Assembly: GCA_018292915.2 (NCBI GenBank)
Contig: JACVVK020000389.1
Span: forward strand, 340,001-404,000
Direction of reading: 5' to 3'
DNA: 64,000 nucleotides
Origin: Batillaria attramentaria
Lineage: Eukaryota > Mollusca > Gastropoda > Batillariidae
Both the position numbers and the translations under genes were made by a program. Positions 1 to 11,841 of this stretch are shown here, in pieces. The first letter of the stretch is position 1. Each line of letters begins with the position of its first letter. The notes beneath the pieces are model-generated. The model was not told the origin of the DNA and searched no databases. It was given only the letters and a program-made list of their open reading frames with translations.

Positions 1-361
1 ACCCCGAAACTTGTTCCCAGGCTCTGTCATATCGTCCGATGGTCGGATTTCAACGGCTATGGGTTCAATTTGCACGCGGAGAAAGGCAAAGCTGGTCAGT
101 ACATTGGCAAAGTTGACGAAGGTTCCCCCGCGGAGGCCGCTGGACTCAAACAAGGCGACCGCATCGTAGAAGTCAATGGAGTTAACATCGGGGTGGAAAA
201 CCATCAGCAGGTGGTTGGAAGAATCAAGGCGGGTGGCGAGGAGACCCGCCTTTTGGTCGTGGATGCCGAGACGGACCAACTGTACAAGGACGAAAAGAAA
301 GTCGTGAAGGGGGATCTACCAGAAGTTCTGTTTCTCACAGCCGTACGCGGCGGCCAGGCAG
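1..361 (+). CDS. NHERF1: NHERF exon with PDZ1 domain (5' end cut by window)
   Basis: Frame 1 is open from the first base. The first codons read [14 protein letters not shown] and then the carboxylate-binding loop GYGF (55-66), matching the NHERF PDZ1 start (PRLC, then GYGF-LH-EKGK-GQYI). Further family hallmarks follow: [17 protein letters not shown], and a helix-B His (codon 202-204, in ENHQQVV) that marks a class I PDZ selecting S/T-x-hydrophobic C-termini. The domain ends near [12 protein letters not shown]. The donor is at 362 (G|GTAAGT), leaving phase 1. The leftover G plus AA at 18441-18442 makes Glu and continues in frame into PDZ2. A possible acceptor AG sits at 19-20, but the residues before it (PKLVPR) also look like NHERF coding sequence, so I treat the exon as running off the window edge. 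Confidence 0.93.
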
Positions 362-1205
362 GTAAGTAACAAATGTAATTAAACACCATTAAACTGCTCT
401 TATTTGTTTTATCATCCCATCAGTTGAAATGGCTTTATCATATCTTTAACCTTTTCCTCACATCTGACTTCCCGCACACCCTCCACTTCCTTGTCCAGGC
501 TAAGAAAAAGGTCTATGGAAATGTGTGCCAGGCCTACTGTTGACAGTGGGTCGCAAGGCGGTACGCAGTCGTATGGTCTACTACCAGCGCAAGTGCCATC
601 GCATTCTCGCTTCTGTAGGCTACAAAAGAAATCCGCCCCCCTCAATCGTGTCACGGCTTAGTAAGCTTGCGACGCCGCGCCCGTCCCTAGTAAGCTAGCT
701 GTAGTCGCTCTGGGTACGAAGGTGCACCACATACAGTGAGATCGGGGACCGTAGATCATATCTTGGGTGGGCGGGGCTGCGTTTTGTATCATTCGCAAGT
801 TTGAACATTGGCGTTGAAGTGGGGGTCATCGTAGGGCAATAGCCCTGCAGCGTATGACTATGAGTAGTGTACAGTCATACCTAAGTAAGAATGTGTTGTG
901 TACACAATTTAATATGTATGTCCACAAGTACAGAGAGAAGTTTGATCGTGCTGTAGATGACATCGCAAAACGCCCTTGACATAGACACACATTGGGAGTG
1001 GGATACAGTGTGTACCGCAGATATGCGTGCATAGTATTGTGGAAATAATGTAAACATGAACAGTGGTGTGGCTTTTCCTCCTGTTAAATACAAAACTTGG
1101 CAGAGTCTTTAGTATTAGCTGACTCTGTGTCAGTGACAGTTTATTAAGAAACAGTTGCAGATGTTGATGCTGTCTGTCAAAGGTTTGCCTACATGTGTAG
1201 TGCAT

Positions 1206-1329
1206 AACACTAACATTTCATGGTTGAACTTGAAGTCATGGGTGGGGTAGGCAGCTGGGGAGCCAAGGATAACACCAACATTTCATGGTTGAAGTCACGG
1301 GTGGGGTAGGCAGCTGGGGAGCCAAGGAT
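1206..1329 (+). repeat. Two-copy tandem duplication (about 60 bp units)
   Basis: Units 1206-1270 and 1271-1329 are nearly identical; both carry the stretch from AACATTTCATGGTTGAA to GGCAGCTGGGGAGCCAAGGA. The second copy lacks a 6-bp internal piece. It is intronic and has no coding meaning I can see. Confidence 0.9.
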
Positions 1330-1338
1330 CACTAAAGC

Positions 1339-1485
1339 TAGTAAAGCGTTAAAAGGTCAGTAGGTCTTGAGTTTGAATCCCGGTTGGGAGCAGAGAATTT
1401 GTGTTTGTGCTGGGTATTTTTTGTTCGTAGCCCTGTCTTTATTGTCACCTGTAGATGATGGCAAAAAGGATGTAATACCAAAACC
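1339..1485 (+). mobile_element. Diverged tRNA-derived SINE relic
   Basis: It carries a B-box-like segment (GAGTTTGAATCCCGG), a following GTGTTTGTGCTGGGT stretch and a CCCTGTCTTTATTGTCACC stretch. These occur in the same order as in the better copy at 48259-48428. The A-box end and the tail are degraded. Confidence 0.5.
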
Positions 1486-3337
1486 CGCCAACAGCGGGGG
1501 TGGGGGGGGGGCACAATCATCCATGACACACACTGGCTATTAAATGATGACAGTGTTGCTGAACTGCAAAGCAGGGCTTGGAGCTAGTAACAGCTGTGAA
1601 CAGGATGTGCTTAAACAGAGGAAGTTTTTACAATAATTGTGTCTGGCAGGGTAAGCGGAACATCTCATACATATTCTCACCAGAAAATCAACAGAACACA
1701 CAGTATAGGCATAAATGGCACAATTATCTGTAGGGTACTCAATTGACGCGACCTGAAGACCAATGTTTACCTGAGAGTGTGTTACTCTGTAGACCATAGA
1801 ATGTACACAAACATGGATTTTTACACTTACAGTGATGATGCCTTGATTGCCGTTATGAAAGGCTGTCACAGATGTCCTGTCTGAAATGTCACAGTAGACT
1901 AGGAGATATAGGCCATTATCTCGCCCCTGACACATAGAGACCACTGTTGTAGCACACAGCCATAGGCCCCACTAGCTCAGTCATATCACTTGTGTGCTGT
2001 ATTTTATCTTGCCATAGATCTACATGTGGGTGTGTACATGTATACAATATATATATATATTTGCATGCAATAAAGTCTGGGTGGCAAATGTTTGCTTTGC
2101 AGGCTGGGGTTTGTAGACTAAGACACTCTTATGATTTGTAGGTATGGGGATATGAACTGTCTGCACCAGTAGGCTTGAATGAAGTTTCTTGGGCGTGCAA
2201 TGAGAAGACACATTACAAGTCTGGAGATGGAAATTTTTGTTGTCTTGATTTCACAGGATCGCATCTTTCAAAATAACTGCATACATGTATGAATACCAAG
2301 AAAGATCCTCTGTACATGCTGCCTTAAATTTCTTTCATTGTGCACAGGAATACATGTACTTTTGTAAACTGCTGAATTGTAACCCCCATTTTACTTTCCA
2401 TGCCCTTTTGTCATTACCTTCTCATCCCTCGCCCTCGCCCTCCAAATTTAATATAACGCTAATACATCATTTGAGAACTACACATCCTTGAACTTATATA
2501 CACATTCACAAGACAGTCTGTCATATGTTCAAGTTCACTGCACTTATCTCCGACTTGGGTCACAGTTCTCAACACAGTTCTCGACACTGCTAGTGTTACT
2601 GGTGTTAGCAGTCATGCCACAACTTGCCGGGTTGTCTCGCCTGGTGAACAGCCCAGTCAGTCAGATCTATCTCCAGTGCAATTTTCTGTCACCAGTACAT
2701 AGTGGTGTCCTTTTGTACAAAGTGGTCCGGGTCAAGTGGACCGCCGCTGGTACATGTATCGCCGTGCTTCACGTCTGAGTTACTGTGACAAGGGGTCTTC
2801 AAGATTTTACGCCTTACTCTAGGTGTGGGGAGGGGTATGTCAGGTACAGTACAATGATATGTACACCGTATCAGGGACTGAAATGGAGTCTGCTCTTATC
2901 CGGAGAAACGCCCTAAGCGCCTGTCAAGTCCATGGTGCTTAGTGCCTGTTTACTACACGAGGGCACATGTGGCTTGAAAGAAGGTATCAGGTGACCCGAT
3001 TTTTTCTTTATTTGGTGTCAGTGATACATGTAGACGGACTGGTTTAGCTGTCACAGTAAAGATGAGATTTTCCTTCTTTTTATATAGGATATATTTGTGC
3101 TTACATCAGCAGAAATGTCACAATCACAGCGTATCTTGTGCTAATTTGAAAGTTTATACTTTATGGAGCTGAGATCTTTGCAGAGTGTTTTTGTGTAGTT
3201 TGGAAATTATGCAAAAGATGTAGCCTGCAACTGTAGGTCAGTCTTCAGGGAATCAACATGGACTGGTTAATAGCCCTTTCGACGACTCAGTCACAGGATA
3301 CACCCGGCCGCCCCCCTTCCCTGTGTCTTTCTCTGGC

Positions 3338-3356
3338 ACACGCGCGCGCACACGCA

Positions 3357-3397
<41 letters not shown>
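3338..3397. repeat. Compound CA/CG microsatellite
   Basis: Alternating CACGCGCG and (CA)n runs. Translation of either strand gives only Cys/Val or His/Thr runs. Confidence 0.9.
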
Positions 3398-5104
3398 CCC
3401 TATAGTGAACTAATGATCGGCGACCAAGCCTCTGAGAATGAAAGTGTAGACGCTCCTTAAACCTGACACCCCCACCTACAATGCCCGGGATTCTTTCGTC
3501 CATGGTGTGTCTGTCTGTCCCTTGACTCATGCAGTCATGCTTGGGTGGGAATTCCCGAGATAAGGCGATGTGTCCCCTGTCACACAATATACGCGTGTCA
3601 TTTGAGTGTCCTTCAGTGTGTAGGACCTGTTCCTTACACAGCATAAAAATCGTATTATAATCGCAAGTTTAAAACATGCTGTCGAGAATGTATTCTGACG
3701 TATGACGTATCCAGTTATAGATCATAGTCCAAAAATGGCAGCGTTACCTGTAAGGCCGGTGTGAAAATAGGTCATCGTTTTGGCATGCACTAAATATATC
3801 ACAGGTCTGCATTGATCAACTAGGCATTTGGATCACATTCAGAGTACGTTATATATACATGTACTTGCGCTGTCCTAAATTCCTCTCTCTCTCAACCCCC
3901 CCCCCCCCCACACACACACACACACACGTACATGTACACATGCTGAATTTCAGTGAGATGTCAGAACACTGTGTTAGTCACTGAGGCTGCTTTGATTGCT
4001 TGACATTATGGAAGTAACTGTGTGCCTCCGTTTTATTCTTTAAAATGTTTCATGTACTTAAATATTAAATCTAGCCGCGATGCTTGCTTCTCTGTGGTTG
4101 CACTTATCTGTGAGGCAGGGTGCTGCCAAATGGCTGCGTCTTCATAAGCAAATCCGCCCATCCGCCTTTTCCATTGGCCACTTTAGTGTCTTATTAATCA
4201 GTTAAGGGTCGTCTTCCACGAATGTCACTCATCCTTCCAAGGTCACTATCATTTTGATTGGAGTCACCATGTTTGTGCATGTCGTGTTATTTTTGCCATA
4301 GCGTGTAATGGGTGTGGTCGTTGAAGTAGTGGTAACAGTTAACTTACCACCAGTGCAAAGGGGGGAGGGGGTGGGGGGAGTGGAGTTCCGCTTAACGTTA
4401 GAGCACTGAGGTACATGTACAGTGCATTATATGGCACCATTCATTCAGACCAGTTGCTTGGGGCTCTGTCCAGGTACTGTAGCTTCCTCCCCCCTCTGGT
4501 TTGGAAACATACAGCCCACAAATAAGTACAGTTTTGGAGTCCAGACTTGAATAATTGAGCTGACTTGATGAGCTTTTGCACCAGTTGGGATTGTTGTACC
4601 CGTATGTAGTGTATGTTCATAATTTCCCTGGGTGTGGGAGTGAATGCGCGTGATTCACATGTGTGTGCATGTTGGGTTCAGCTAAGGCATTTTGAGGAAA
4701 GGAATTTTGATGATGATGAGAAAAAAAAATGTAGGCACTTTTTCCCAATCCCAGTCATTATTATTATTTACTTGCAGAGGTGTGTCTTGAATTTACTTTT
4801 GGATGATGTGATGGAGTAATCGTTTGGTGGGTGTTGAGTGAGCGTTCGTGAATTTCGCCCCCACCTTCCTTCCGCCCTCGCTGACTCCTCCTTGCTAGCC
4901 CCTCCCTTTCCCTCCGGCTCCCTTTTCGCACCACAGTCAAACAAGTTTTAACACTACAGCCGACAAAACGTGCGACGTTTGCAAACAAATTCACAAACAG
5001 AACTTCAAAGGTATGCCTAATGAATGGAGTCTGGCCGCGAAAAACAGGTCGCCTTGTTGGGCAAATAGCAGGTCGCTCTGTTGGACAAGAGTGCGTGCGC
5101 GCGC

Positions 5105-5136
<32 letters not shown>

Positions 5137-5224
5137 TGTGTGTGCGTGAGGTGCGTTGACGGGACAAGGGTGTCAAAAGTTTGCCGAACATCTATTGGAT
5201 GAGTCAATCCTCCCCCTCTTTCGC

Positions 5225-5606
5225 TGTCTCGCCATCACAATCCCCCCCAAGCTCTCTTTCCTCTGATCTTCATCCCAGTCGGTTCACATTGCAGCACGGA
5301 TGCTGAAGCTGAAAGGTTGTGTTGAACTGAGCTCATCACCACAGTGAGCCAAACTGTTGTTGAATCACGTGCGTTAGCGAAAACATTCGATTCATTTTCG
5401 TGAGTACAAATCAGCGGACAAGTTGTGTGTTCAGTTTGATGCGTGGAGTTTATGCAGCAGTCTGTTTAATTTTGCGGTCAGCCTGTGTCTTGGAAGTTGG
5501 ATTATCAGAATCATCCTGTTTCTGCTTCGGAGTTGACTGGAAAATTTCTTGCTAGTCTTTATCTCCTTCTCTGTGTCGAACGAAGCACCGCTTGAATTGA
5601 AAATGG
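5225..5606 (+). CDS. NHERF1: Candidate alternative first exon (5'UTR plus ATG G) of the NHERF gene
   Basis: The pyrimidine-rich stretch around 5200-5280 leads into about 300 bp of ordinary-composition sequence. It ends with AAAATGG at 5602-5606, immediately followed by a consensus donor GTGAGT (5607-5612). The ATG (5603-5605) has A at -3 and G at +4, a strong initiation context. The exon would supply only Met and the first base of the next codon. That is phase 1, as at the PDZ1 donor, so splicing to 18441 gives Met-Glu-Ala-Ala and then PDZ2. Using all downstream exons this predicts a 669-residue protein lacking PDZ1. The upstream boundary is not visible; 5225 is a guess and no TATA box is evident. 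Alternatively it could be the first exon of some other transcript, but no other gene is seen. Confidence 0.55.
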
Positions 5607-6635
5607 GTGAGTCAGATTTTGTCCAGTGTAAACTGCGTTTTCTGAAGCCAGAGTAATCATTCTGACCATATCACTGCTATGGGTGCTTATGAGACTTACG
5701 AAGTTTGGGAATATTTACATATTATTGTGTAATATTCGGGTGTGTGTTCTGTGATTCATTTGAATGATACTCAGTTCATGTCAGTGTTGAATTTGGCAGA
5801 CTTGAATGGTAACCACTCCTCCCAGGAGTGTACACAGAATGAATTGTTCAGAACAGAGACATACATAACAGAGATACGCACATCTCATTGAATGAAAAGT
5901 TTTTTTTTTTTTTTTAAGGGTAAAAATAGAAGATTGAATTTAGACAAAAAGTACATGGTTGTGTGAACACTTTGTTGTTAAACTTGAACCCATGGTCCAA
6001 GGTGTTCTTTCGGAAAAGTGGTGATAGGAAAATCGGTTATCAGGGGGAGAGTAGAAAATACTAGTAGCACTTTAGGCTTACACATGTTTACATAGTCAAA
6101 TGCTAAACAAAAAAAAAAAAAAAATGCGTAGACTGGGAGCTTGGTTGAGAATTTATTTGGCGTCGTCTGGTCTACTGTAAATGTGAAACTGAAAGCTGTC
6201 TTTGAAGCCCGACTGATGAACGATGTCCCTCTGGCAGTTCAAGGCCTGTTTCACTTTCAGGCCGGATTCATTTTGTATTCATTTTTATCGACAGTTCACG
6301 CTTCGTTGAGGGGGTGTCTTTCATGGTCAGATGAACACGTTAGATGGTCCCGTCTGTGACGTATTGGGTGATCAGTTTCAGCGATTACGCAGTTATTGGC
6401 TGAGCTTTGTCTTCGGTACACTTGCGGTTGGTAGGCCAAAATTCATGCAAGATAGCTGATGGGAAGGGAAGAAGAAGCAAGGGACGTGTGCGCGGGTATG
6501 GAGGAGGGGGGGGGGGGGAGAAGTGGTGGTATGGGCATGGGAGAGAATGGGAGCATGTCAAACAGTTGACGTTTCAGAGGAAATCCATCATCATCATTTA
6601 TGTCAGACACATTTTACCTTCAGTTTGCAGCCTTG

Positions 6636-6637
<2 letters not shown>

Positions 6638-6685
<48 letters not shown>
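6638..6685. repeat. (TA)n microsatellite
   Basis: About 23 uninterrupted TA units. Confidence 0.95.
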
Positions 6686-7510
6686 CTTACTAAAACGAAT
6701 GTGTGTAGAATAGCAGAAGAGCCGGTCCACTCATTCCTCCGCCAACGCTTCTAGGACCGTCACGGTAACTTCACTTAAAAGTCGACAACACACATGCGCG
6801 AGCCGTAGAATCTACAACCGATGTCGGCGAATCATACCAACATTACGTACATGTAGCATAGATTCTACTGAACGCATCTCTGAATTCAGCGGTGGAGGGG
6901 GGTGGGGTGTGTGTGTGTGTGTGGGGGGGGGGGGGTATTTGTGTATTTGGGTTTCCCCAAACTCGCTTGGGCCTGTGTAGCGGAAGTTCAGTGTCCAGAA
7001 TTGTTAATCATGGCCAGCCTGTCCCCTGAAGCAGCCTGCACCGGCCCTGGCCCGGGCGCTCAGTCACACCACCACACCGCATGACTTCGCCAGATTACCA
7101 TCTATCATCCTCTAGGGCAGCACCCACAGCTACCTGACGTATCACTATCAATATTTCAGCGCATCAGCTGGGTGGATTGGCCAAGGGAGGGTTCGATTGC
7201 GGGGACAGTGTTTTGCTGGGAACTGACTTTTCATCCTGGTATCGTTCATCTGTCGTGTTGCTTTGGTTAGAGGGAGAGGCACAAGTGCGTAAACTGGGAA
7301 GAAGGGGGGGGGGGGCGGGTCTACTTTTGGGGATCCACTTCTGTTTGCTCATTCAGTCATTTGTTTATTTGTTTTAAATCCGCTTCATCCATTTTCTAAA
7401 ACTTGTGCACAGATTGGTTTCCGGTCGGTTTGGTCAAGACAGGGTAGAAAAAAAAAATGTAGCCGAGTAGCAGACAAACTGTCAGGTTCATAACACTTTC
7501 TAAGGCACTC

Positions 7511-7940
7511 CATAACATAGTCGAAGTCAGGGATTTTTTTTCACATGGCAGCTGAATTCACGGTTCTTTGAGAAACATTCCCCTCATAACTCCTGCCGAA
7601 TTTAGCAACCGTTTCTTGCATGCCAATAGAAATACCGTTTGTGTTGTTTTTCATGCCATGCAGTCTTTGTCACCAAGAGAGGCGTTTGTCTCGATCGCCG
7701 TCAACAGCCAGAAGTCTCTTTGTTTAATTCCATGATATAGTCGAAGTCAGGGAATTTCACAATGCAGCTGGTTCCGCAGTTCCTTGAGAAACATCCCCCA
7801 CACAACTCCAGTCGAATTTGCCAACCGTGTCTTTCTTGTCAATTGAAATGCAGTTTCTTGCTTGCAGCCCTCGTCACCGAAAGATACGTTTGTCGCGAAC
7901 AGTCAGAAGTCTCTCTGGTCGCTGGAGACAGAGATAATGC
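7511..7940 (+). repeat. Two-copy tandem duplication, about 220-bp period
   Basis: The segments from 7511 and from 7731 align along their length. Shared blocks include ATAGTCGAAGTCAGGGA, TTGAGAAACATCCCC-like, GTCGAATTTGCCAACCG-like and CAGAAGTCTCTCTGG-like sequence. Divergence is substantial, so the duplication is old. Confidence 0.8.
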
Positions 7941-8530
7941 TGGCGATTGATTGACAGGTGCTGACGTCAGCTGTTTCTTACTTGTGCTCGGCTGATCACC
8001 GTCATTGTTTGGAACCAAAACAGACCCGGGCTCCGTTCAGCCATTCTTGGCACGATATCGTATTGACCCGTTCACGGTGCAACGCGGACTTCATGACATT
8101 TTCAGTCGAGGCCGTTTGTCGGCGGGCTCATCACCCAACAAGGCGACATAGCTTGGAATTTTCGGAACCCACACTCGTCTTTGGTCGGGTTTCTGGTCTC
8201 AGAAGTTCCAGATAAGGGTTTTTGTAGGTTACGATGGCCTGACTTAGTCAGCACTGTATGATTTCAGGTCAGGGTTCCTGTGTCGATAAGACCATTCAAT
8301 GTTGAATTGTTTGAAAGGCGCATTGAAAACCGCATTTTGTTTGTCTGTCTGTTTGTTTGTTTATTTGTTTGTTTGGTTGGTTTGGTTTGGTTCACTTTCT
8401 AAGCAATGTGCTTTAGTTGACAAATTAATCAATTTGGACATTAAGACGGTTGTTCGCGTTTTAGCTCTAGCATTCAAGGAATAATGCATTCTTTTAGACT
8501 CATGCGCTGTTGTACATTTAGATTGCCTTT

Positions 8531-8533
<3 letters not shown>

Positions 8534-8585
<52 letters not shown>
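8534..8585. repeat. (AC)n microsatellite
   Basis: About 26 AC units without interruption. Confidence 0.95.
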
Positions 8586-8588
<3 letters not shown>

Positions 8589-9618
8589 GAAGTCGATAGG
8601 CTACGTAAACAACATAAAGTGAGCATAATTTCCGTTTACTCGGTCAGTTGAAATTGATTTATCTAGACATTCTTCTGGCGTCTATCCAGTCGGCTGAAAT
8701 TCTTTTATCTAGACATTCTAGACATGTTGGCCTGCGACTGATCGGTCGTGCTAAGACTAGAAGCAGTTTCCTGCGTCGGTTATTAGACTGGAACGAAAGA
8801 CCAGGTTACCAGATAGAAGTTGCACACTCAGCCCAAAATTTCCTTCCTCAACACAACGCAGCCTCCGGGGGACAGATTATAAATAAATAGCTCCGATATT
8901 AATAAGTGGACACTAGTAGCAGTAGCAGCAGTAGTAGTAGTAGTGGAGCAGTGACTGCTTCTGCCAGTGATCGAGGAATGGCACCAATCTTTTTCTCGTC
9001 TGCCTGGATTAACGTTAAAGGGGCCAATTATAAATTTACTATAGGCATCACGGATGACAACTCCTGTTTTAATAGTCAGTCTTAATGATAGAGCTGAATG
9101 CAATACACTCACATGCGAACGAGCTCTCCAACGACCCAAAGCTGTCCGAGTGCGCAGTTGCAGACGCCGCGCTTTTCGGGTCGCGTTTCGATTTGTCTGC
9201 TTAGTGCCAGTCAGTGAGAGGCTATAACTGCGAAGGTTTCTCAGTTGTATTAACTTATGTCAGGCGCCACCAAACGGAACTTTTTGTAAAGCGAGCTATG
9301 TCGGAAGGTAGACCTTTAATACACACACCGCCACCCCCGTCTCTCAGTCAATCCAGGTGTATTCCCGGAGCATACCTAGCGGCGAAAACACGCCGAGGAG
9401 AGTCTGGTCAATACACTGGCTTTAAACAGCTTGAAGCGTTTCTCTTGCGTGTTTCCGGGTGGGGTATCGACCATCTAGGAAGGAAGTATTCTAAGGACCT
9501 GAGGCTGTGAGATACGGATATTGCTGCGTAGACAGTCTTAAATTGTTTTGTAAGTCAGGTGTCCGTTAGCGTGTTTGGGGCGTTTAGTTTTAAAGCACCT
9601 GACAGGAAGGGATTTTTG

Positions 9619-9680
9619 TTAGCCGCGAATTAGTCTTTGCTGCTTGCACGGCGTTCAGCCTTAAATAACTAACCAACTAA
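9619..9680 (+). repeat. Dispersed short repeat, copy 1
   Basis: GTTAGCCGCGAATTAGTCTT, then GC-rich GCTTGCACGGCG and a TAACTAACC-type tail. It recurs at 12601-12658 with a CTCACTCAC tail, which suggests the 3' end of a SINE family ending in short tandem repeats. Confidence 0.6.
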
Positions 9681-10763
9681 CTGGTATTCAGTGGACGTCA
9701 GAGTATTAGAAATTGTTGGAAAACCGTCAAGCATACCGGTCGGGCTGACGTTGCCTAGAAACGGCAAAGAAGCACGTTACTCATTAGTAACTGTTTCCTA
9801 CACGCAAGTACGTGTACGGTCAATAAATGTTCAAACTGTTGTGTTCAGAAAGTGTTGAAAGAACAGTAACCATTTGCTATTTGCGTCTGGAAACAGCATT
9901 GCCACAGACGTAGTGTGGTTCTCAAAAGCTCTCTTATGGTAGTGGACGAGTCAGGAACGGCCGTTTAGTCGCAGACATTGATCTTCACAATGTTCATTGG
10001 CAGTTAGTGCGCACAGAAAAGCTATCAACCATTCATTACTTGATAAAAAAAAAATGTAATGTTTCTTAGTGCGACGGCCTGGCGGTTAAAAAAAGTGAAG
10101 AAGAAAAAAAAGAAAAGAAAAGAAAAACCCAGCAGGAAGGTTTTCAGACACTTGAACAAAATGAGGGACTTTGCGTTGCGTCGGGCGCAATGTTTGACCA
10201 GTGAACGTGTCCAGGAACGCTGACATAGCCGGGCGTATACCATCCAGGGGGAAATTTCCCTGTTACCCGTTCCCTGTGTTTTCATTTGCCCGAGGGGCTG
10301 ACGATGCTCTTAGGCAAACAAGGAAGCTCGTAACCTTGTAGTCTTTCTCCTGTAGGACTACGGATTTCAAACAGCGGCTTGTTGCTGCGTAAGGGATGCG
10401 GTATTACAGAAAGGACAGCAGCTTTGGTGGGTACAAGGTACACCTTAGGGCGTTGTTGTTGTCTACACGGTGCCTCGGCCGAAGTCGAGTGATATTAATA
10501 GCATGCTGCTTCAGGATTTCAAGGACACCGGTTAATGGGATCCATGTATGGGGTTTTGCCGCCGTCTTTGTTCAGATTGAGTGTTTGGATTGGATTTGGA
10601 GGCTTCTACAATGGAAGGCGTGTGGGTGTCACCATTTGTTGTATTGAACAATTGTGTCCACATTAAAAAAAAAAAAAAAAAAAAAAAAGCCGCAACTCTG
10701 CAGTTTTATGGTTCGACAGGTCAAAGCTTTGTGGCTTCTCTCACAGCTCTCTCTCTCTCTCTC

Positions 10764-10910
10764 TGAGCCGGGATATCCCAGTGATAGATTTTTGGACTTA
10801 CAGTGTTCGGCTCGTGCTCGAATCCCGACTGGAGCCAAATATTTGTTTTGGAGTTTTTCCCCGTCCATGTCACCCGTTTGTGGTGGAAAAGGACGTTAAA
10901 AACACCTACG
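10764..10910 (+). mobile_element. tRNA-derived SINE copy
   Basis: Order of blocks: GAGCCGGGATA-type head, B box CTCGAATCCCGACTGGAGCC, CAAATATTTGTTTTGG, then GTGGTGGAAAAGGACGTTAA at the 3' end. These match the copies at 18227, 45141, 47610, 48259 and 50238. Confidence 0.8.
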
Positions 10911-11349
10911 CCACTCTCTCTCTCGGAATGGCCATACCTCGTGTAGAAAAATGCGTCAACCCGATACGCACGTGCTATTGTCTGAGCCTCTTGTTACCGG
11001 CCTACGGAGGCGGTTGGTGGAGAGGAGACAGCGTCTGGCCAGCTTTGCATCGGATTAGTAAGGTTATGTCTTCAGCCGTCAGGTGCAAGGAGGGAAAGAA
11101 ACGTAAAAAAAAAGAAAAAGAAAAAAAAAAAAAGGACGGTGGTGGCGACAGGAGAGTTTTATGTATTGTGTTCTGTGCATTCCTGCCGAGAAGGGGAGAG
11201 GCGTGGTGTCACGTGATCGGCAAAACTCCCCCGCTACAGGTGTATACAGGCATCAGTCTTTGTTGACACGTGGACTGTTTTGTTCTTACCACACAACAAC
11301 TCTCACTCGTACTGCGTCTGGCCAGGAAAAATCTGTGTGGTGCAGTCTG

Positions 11350-11644
11350 GGTTGTGAGTTGGTCTGAAGTGTCTTTGATTTGGGTTCGTCTTGGCCTCCA
11401 GTCATCATGGGAAATTCGCGGTCAAAGTCTAAGGGCAATTTTGATGTGGCCACGTCAAAGGAGGGTAAAGCGAAGATGAACAACGTAAGGGAAGAGGCGG
11501 ATTCTGAGGCTGAGATTTCAACAGAGGACAACAGGGAGTGGGCGTGTTCTAGAGAAGATGTCGAGGAAGTTGAGAAGCCGAAGATAGAGGGTTTCGAGGC
11601 TGACAACTCACAGGAGTTGAATTCTGAAGGGGATACAGGTCTAG
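11350..11644 (+). CDS. NHERF1: Candidate alternative first exon encoding a myristoylation-type N-terminus (CDS 11407-11644)
   Basis: An ATG at 11407 (context TCATCATGG) opens 79 codons that end exactly at a consensus donor GTAAGA (11645). The last base G leaves phase 1, which joins 18441 in frame to make Glu. A TGA at 11365-11367 lies in frame upstream with no ATG between, so this Met would be the true start. The protein begins MGNSRSKSKGNFD. Gly2, a small residue at 3, Ser6 and Lys7 fit the N-myristoyltransferase consensus (G-x-x-x-S), and the basic residues after it resemble Src-type membrane anchors. The rest is acidic and serine-rich (EEADSEAEISTED, DVEEVEKPKIEGFEA), like the linker exons. 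With all downstream exons the protein would be 747 residues, with PDZ2 but no PDZ1. A CCTCCAG at 11394-11400 could be an acceptor to an upstream noncoding exon; the 5' limit is therefore a guess. Confidence 0.68.
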
Positions 11645-11841
11645 GTAAGACTTTTTTTTTTTCTTTTTTTCCAACGAGTGTAATTCTCGATAAACGTATC
11701 GCGTTTTGTCGTCCAGCATTGCGTGGATAGTTTGTGACTGGAAATCCTTTGCACGTTCGTGTCTCGTTTTGAGAAAGTAGATGTCCTTTGCTGGTCTTTT
11801 ATTGTGAATAGGTTTCCGCGCTTAATTTCAAATGAGCGTCT

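Larger units (their letters stand above)
362..5224 (+). other. Intron sequence after PDZ1, no gene seen
   Basis: No ORF here resembles a protein. The stretch holds a direct duplication (1206-1329), an old SINE-like relic (about 1339-1485), CA/CG microsatellites (about 3338-3397, 3895-3927) and a GT run (5103-5134). Short ORFs in this stretch are either simple-repeat translations or have no family features. Confidence 0.75.
5607..11349 (+). other. Intron sequence, no gene seen
   Basis: It holds a long TA microsatellite (6638-6685), poly-G tracts (about 6507-6519 and 6924-6934), a 220-bp tandem duplication (7511-7940), (AC)n (8534-8585), a short repeat relic (9619-9680) and a SINE (10764-10910). 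Short ORFs such as 10781-11266 run through the SINE and A-rich DNA and show no domain. Confidence 0.7.

Noticed and set aside
1..20. Splice acceptor at 19-20 as the start of the PDZ1 exon
   Set aside because: Not excluded, but PKLVPR before it aligns with the usual NHERF residues preceding RLC, so coding probably continues to the window edge.
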